DNA from: Weissella confusa
Lineage (GTDB): Bacteria > Bacillota > Bacilli > Lactobacillales > Lactobacillaceae
NCBI GenBank assembly: GCA_041871065.1
Contig: CP168942.1
Location: 2,140,501-2,204,500 of the forward strand
Direction of reading: 5' to 3'
Length of the DNA: 64,000 nucleotides
The notes beneath the pieces are model-generated. The model ran no database searches and had not been told where the DNA came from. It saw nothing but the letters and a program-made list of their open reading frames with translations. Shown here piece after piece: positions 60,732-64,000 of the stretch. The position numbers and the translations under genes were made by a program. Every line of letters begins with the position of its first letter. Positions within the stretch are counted from its first letter, which is position 1.

Positions 60732-61334
60732 TTACTTTTCGAACAATTCCAATCCTTCACGGCCGACATAAATCGCAAACAAGATTGTCGCAACTGCATC
60801 TGCCCACCATAGGCCAAACAATGCCGTCAGGACCATGCCACCCAATACAAGAGCCGCTAACACCGCACATGTGACATTACACATCGCGTCATCACGCAAC
60901 GCTTCAGATTGAATACGATCACCAATGCGACGCTTCATCGTTGTCATGATTGGCATCAAGATAACGGACATAATCGCAATGATCAACCCAATACCGCTTT
61001 CCGCTGGCATTTCATGGTTAATCAGGTTCATAACCGAAGTAATCAACACATATCCTGAAAGTAACAACAGGATACCCTTTACCAATCGGCTGGCCGTACG
61101 TTCAACCCGCGCTACCGTCTTGGCATCCGCACCATTATATTCGGCGCGCAAACGCCAAATTAAAATACCACCGGCGACTGTTTCCAAAAAGGCATCGAGC
61201 CCAAACGCAATCAGCAAAATTGACCCAGCGTGAATCCCCGCAGACACACCAAGCACAAATTCAATCGCCATCCATGCCATTGAAATCACTTCTAATTGAA
61301 TGCCCCGCGCTAATAATTTCTGTCGTACTTCCAT
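60732..61334 (-). CDS. Cation efflux (CDF-like) membrane protein
   Basis: 200 residues from ATG 61334 (MEVRQKLLARGIQLEV), set by GGGGAG eight bases upstream. Five or six membrane segments; FGLDAFLETVAGGILIWRLR near residue 45 and RDDAMCNVTCAVLAALVLGG with WWADAVATILFAIYVGREGL near 150-190 follow the CDF transmembrane domain with its Asp/His-type metal site partly replaced (LDAFLE in place of HxxxD). The cytoplasmic C-terminal domain is missing, so it is a short form. The transported cation is unknown. Confidence 0.75.
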   Translation of the reverse strand: MEVRQKLLARGIQLEVISMAWMAIEFVLGVSAGIHAGSILLIAFGLDAFLETVAGGILIWRLRAEYNGADAKTVARVERTASRLVKGILLLLSGYVLITSVMNLINHEMPAESGIGLIIAIMSVILMPIMTTMKRRIGDRIQSEALRDDAMCNVTCAVLAALVLGGMVLTALFGLWWADAVATILFAIYVGREGLELFEK

Positions 61335-61412
61335 TTCATTTTCTCCCCGAATAATACATGTCATTTATTTCATATGTTTATTATATCATAAGTTTGAGAA
61401 AAAATGCACAAT

Positions 61413-61449
61413 TAAAAAATGACCTCGGTTTTTAAACCAAGATCATTTC
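61413..61449 (-). terminator. Terminator of the Phe-attenuated permease gene
   Basis: AAATGATCTTGGTTT/AACCGAGGTCATTT stem followed by TTTTAATT on the minus strand; a parS site lies between it and the stop codon. Confidence 0.8.
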
Positions 61450-61461
61450 AAAAAGTTTTTC

Positions 61462-61477
61462 TGTTTCACGTGGAACA
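61462..61477. other. parS centromere site, second perfect copy
   Basis: TGTTTCACGTGGAACA, identical to the site at 20139 and matching the ParB consensus, just after the stop of the permease gene and 41 kb from the par operon. Confidence 0.93.
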
Positions 61478-61483
61478 AATTGT

Positions 61484-62881
61484 TTAGTTCATCCGTGAAT
61501 GTTTCATACCATACGTTAGGTACAAAATAATCCCCAACACAGACCATACCAGCGCTGCTACCAGTGTTTCTAGGTGCAATTGCGTGATTAAGAAGAACGT
61601 GAATAGCGCTGACAAAATTGGTAGCACCGGATAACCAGGCATCTTATAACCATCTTGGCGCACATCAGCACGCTTACGTAATGGCAAAATTCCCAATGAC
61701 ACAACCATAAATGCCAACAATGTGCCCATATTCACCAAATCGACTAGCTTTTCTAGCGGTACGAACCCACCAAAGAATGCCACAACAATTGTTGCAATAC
61801 CCAGCGCACGTTCTGGTTCCCCTTGCTTACTCAACTTACCTAGTCCACCTGGCAATAGGCCATCACGACCAACGGCATAAATCAATCGTGAAGAAGCATA
61901 TAGCATCGTCACCATCATCGTGAACATCCCAATCAACGCCCCAATGGTGATGATAAGCGCTGCCCAGTGTTGGCCAACTTGTTGCATCGCAAACGCAGCC
62001 GGATCAGCAACGTTCAACTTTGAATAGTGCACCATCCCTGTCAAAACTAGAGCAACCAAACCATACAAAACTGCTGCGACAATCAATGTCCCGATAATAC
62101 CAATTGGCATATCGCGCTTTGGATTTTTCACCTCAGCAGCGGTCGCTGACAACGCATCAAACCCTAGAAAGGCGAAGAACACCATCGACGTTCCGGCAAA
62201 GACCCCTTGAATACCAAACGCACCATCCATGCGCTTTGGAATCAGTGGTGTCAAATTGTCAGCTTTGATGAAGAAAAAGCCGACGACAATGAACAACACA
62301 ATAATCCCGATTTTCAATAACACCATCGCATTTTGAACGCGCTTAGATTCAGTCATTCCCCCGCGCAACAGCAACCCAATTAACAAGACGATTACCACTG
62401 CGACAATATTCACAACCGTTCCTTCAGCCGGATTATAAGCTCCTGATAACGCGGTTGGTAACTTGAAGAATGGTGACATCAAATTTGCAAAGTAGGCTGA
62501 CCAGCCGGTTGAAACAGCGGCCACACCTAGCGCATATTCCAAAATCAATGCCCAGCCAAGAATCCAGCCAATCACTTCACCAAAGATGACATTCCCGTAT
62601 GAATATGCGGATCCAGCTACTGGCATTGCTGACGCAGTTTCCGAATACGCCATCGCAACCAAACCAGAGACAACAGCTGCGATAATAAAACTAAAAATCA
62701 CGCCTGGGCCAGCTGTCGTTGCAGCAACCGTACCCGGCAAAATAAAAATACCCGTTCCAATAACTGCCCCAATTCCTAACCCAATTAAATCTTTAGCAGT
62801 CAGTGACTTTGAAAAATGCGCATCACTCTTCAAATATGTTTCCAATGATTCTTTTCGGAACATCCTCTTTAATAACGACAT
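61484..62881 (-). CDS. Amino acid permease, APC superfamily, under Phe-type attenuation
   Basis: 465 residues from ATG 62881 (MSLLKRMFRKESLETYLKSD), set by AGAGGTG. Twelve or more membrane segments; LIGLGIGAVIGTGIFILPGT forms the helix-1 substrate motif, and FFAFLGFDALSATAAEVKNP helix 6. It resembles the 43388 permease in layout (YfnA/CAT-like). The upstream leader peptide is rich in Phe and Tyr codons, so an aromatic amino acid substrate is inferred, against what the family resemblance alone would suggest. Confidence 0.85.
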   Translation of the reverse strand: MSLLKRMFRKESLETYLKSDAHFSKSLTAKDLIGLGIGAVIGTGIFILPGTVAATTAGPGVIFSFIIAAVVSGLVAMAYSETASAMPVAGSAYSYGNVIFGEVIGWILGWALILEYALGVAAVSTGWSAYFANLMSPFFKLPTALSGAYNPAEGTVVNIVAVVIVLLIGLLLRGGMTESKRVQNAMVLLKIGIIVLFIVVGFFFIKADNLTPLIPKRMDGAFGIQGVFAGTSMVFFAFLGFDALSATAAEVKNPKRDMPIGIIGTLIVAAVLYGLVALVLTGMVHYSKLNVADPAAFAMQQVGQHWAALIITIGALIGMFTMMVTMLYASSRLIYAVGRDGLLPGGLGKLSKQGEPERALGIATIVVAFFGGFVPLEKLVDLVNMGTLLAFMVVSLGILPLRKRADVRQDGYKMPGYPVLPILSALFTFFLITQLHLETLVAALVWSVLGIILYLTYGMKHSRMN

Positions 62882-62920
62882 ATAAACACCTCTTCCCAAA
62901 TGACACAAAGCCCCAGTAAA

Positions 62921-62963
62921 TAAAAAGCACGCATCGGATACCAATCCAGTATCCGATGCGTGC
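62921..62963 (-). terminator. Attenuator terminator of the Phe-controlled permease
   Basis: Minus-strand GCACGCATCGGATAC (62949-62963) pairs perfectly with GTATCCGATGCGTGC (62927-62941), then TTTTTA. The first arm can alternatively pair with GTATCCGA upstream (within 63011-63022). Confidence 0.9.
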
Positions 62964-63076
62964 TAAATGAGTTTCATACAAACCAATTACTTAGTTGCCT
63001 GATGTCTCACACACTCGGATACTTTACCGTCATCCGAGTGTTCAACGCAAAATAACTTTACGATTGATTCGGATGA

Positions 63077-63133
63077 CTAACCGAAAAACGTAAAGTAGAA
63101 AAACGCTTGCGTTGATGACATAAGTAATTGCAT
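63077..63133 (-). CDS. Phe-rich leader peptide (18 codons) of a transcription attenuator
   Basis: ATG 63133 with AAAGGA about ten bases upstream starts MQLLMSSTQAFFYFTFFG and a stop. Five Phe codons and one Tyr codon lie in the last ten. The Phe-Tyr codons overlap RNA segment 1 (ACTTTACG, 63089-63096, and TTCGG, 63081-63085), which pairs with CGTAAAGT and CCGAA downstream. An alternative start ATG 63142 is too close to the ribosome binding site. Confidence 0.78.
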   Translation of the reverse strand: MQLLMSSTQAFFYFTFFG

Positions 63134-63205
63134 GAATTTCATTTCCTTTGACTTTGATTAACGCCGATTCAATTTGAACCAACGGCCCCTTTAAATGACC
63201 CCCTA

Positions 63206-63234
63206 AGCATATGATATCCCTGACAATTCGTCAA
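63206..63234 (-). promoter_or_regulatory. Promoter of the Phe leader peptide and permease
   Basis: -35 TTGACG (63229-63234), 17-bp spacer, -10 TATGCT (63206-63211) on the minus strand, 73 bp before the leader start. Confidence 0.65.
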
Positions 63235-63376
63235 CAACTTATCTGCACTGACTTTTTGTAACTATAACGAAACACATTGCAAGCCGGATACTCGTTTTTC
63301 GACAAAAAATAAGTTTATAATAGAAAACAAGTAGTTTGGCGCTAAACCAAACTGAGTCTAAAAATGAGGTGGTTTC

Positions 63377-64000
63377 ATGTCGATTCGCACGTATCATAAT
63401 GCGCAAGTCTATGATGTTGCGCAAGAAAAATTTATTCCTAATTCATGGTTCACCGTTGATTTGACCAGTGGTCGTATCACATCTACCGGCGTTGGCACTG
63501 CTCCTGCAGAAGGCCAAGAACTTGTCGATCTTGAAAACAAGTTTGTGACACCCGGTATGATCAATACCCACGTTCACATCATCAACAAGGTGTTCCCATA
63601 CGGTCCTAAGGCATCTCGTGAGCCCTTTGAGATTGCGATGCAAGCCCAAGCTAACTTGAACGAAATGTTGGCTTCTGGTGTCACTTACACGCGCGTCCTT
63701 GCGACAGCAAATAGTTTTGATATCGGTATCCAAAAGATGACGTTGAACGGTCAATGGCGTGGTACTGGGGTTGTGGCTTCTGGTCGCGCCTTTTCAACCA
63801 TTGGCGGTCACGCTTCAAAAATCGGTGAGGCGTTGACTGGTCCGGAAGAATTCCGTGCTGGTGTGCGTCGCCGTATCGAACAAGGTGCCCACGCGATTAA
63901 GTACATGGCTTCTGGTGGTATTGCCTTTGAACAATTCGAACAACCCGACATGCCACAAATGACTGAAGCTGAAATGGCGGCTGGTGTCGATGTTGCCCAC
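63377..64000 (+). CDS. Amidohydrolase family protein, C-terminus beyond the window
   Basis: 208 residues visible from ATG 63377 (MSIRTYHNAQVYDVAQEK), with GAGGTGG upstream and TATAAT at 63316-63321. The metal-binding HxH is in TPGMINTHVHIINKVFPYGP near residue 60; the Lys of the binuclear site is likely in GAHAIKYMASGGIAFEQFEQ near 175, with a conserved His expected beyond the edge. The pattern is that of the imidazolonepropionase-like/Xaa-Pro dipeptidase group in Firmicutes. The substrate is unknown. Confidence 0.82.
   Translation, partial: MSIRTYHNAQVYDVAQEKFIPNSWFTVDLTSGRITSTGVGTAPAEGQELVDLENKFVTPGMINTHVHIINKVFPYGPKASREPFEIAMQAQANLNEMLASGVTYTRVLATANSFDIGIQKMTLNGQWRGTGVVASGRAFSTIGGHASKIGEALTGPEEFRAGVRRRIEQGAHAIKYMASGGIAFEQFEQPDMPQMTEAEMAAGVDVAH

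Overview
The window looks like chromosome of a lactic acid bacterium, most likely a Weissella of the confusa/cibaria type (an inference from gene content and protein style, not from a database search). Supporting signs are Firmicutes ribosome binding sites, a clusterless MutY, a LAB-type phenolic acid decarboxylase, an LPXTG mucin-binding surface protein, many amino acid permeases and xylo-oligosaccharide genes. The rsmG-parA-parB-DUF951-ychF group and two perfect parS sites suggest the origin-proximal part of the chromosome. I see no rRNA operon, phage, insertion sequence or CRISPR array.

Layout. 1-9.9 kb: a hypothetical gene, a DNA glycosylase gene broken by an amber codon, a DUF975 membrane protein, three tRNA-Gln and two tRNA-Tyr genes in three operons with a tandem structured element between two of them, padC, a frameshifted drug exporter, dtpT, a metallophosphoesterase and an MFS transporter. 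10-24 kb: a SigV/RsiV-like ECF pair with an autoregulatory-type promoter, DUF1836, a VanRS-like two-component system with a D,D-carboxypeptidase, ychF/par/rsmG, nucleoside hydrolase, mutY, rpiA and small membrane proteins. 24-33.5 kb: an isoprimeverose/xylo-oligosaccharide locus (AraC regulator, alpha-xylosidase, GPH symporter, GH8 exo-oligoxylanase, cre sites), a CiaRH-like system and terC. 33.6-36.2 kb: a structured leader or small RNA and the surface protein. 36-43 kb: menaquinone genes (menE, menB, a hotdog thioesterase, menG), a cysteine hydrolase, ydbC and ansA. 43-50 kb: amino acid permeases, a sugar transporter and a drug exporter. 51-64 kb: pgpA, quinone reductase, aquaporin, nnrE coupled to a large FAD protein, a Y-family polymerase with YolD partner, fructokinase plus sugar uptake, a cation efflux protein, another permease and a partial amidohydrolase.

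The strongest new signal is regulatory. Three amino acid permease genes are each preceded by a short leader peptide rich in one type of codon and by alternative RNA hairpins ending in a terminator. Two leaders are Thr/Ser-rich (an AAT-family permease and a SteT-like Ser/Thr exchanger) and use the classic four-segment design. One is Phe/Tyr-rich and appears to use a six-segment relay. These are classical translation-coupled attenuators, found here without tools and not tested.

Other signals worth attention: a tandem structured RNA-like repeat with compensatory changes between tRNA operons, a structured RNA upstream of terC, a 44-bp perfect palindrome over the -10 of the Y-family polymerase, and a parS site inside the loop of a terminator.
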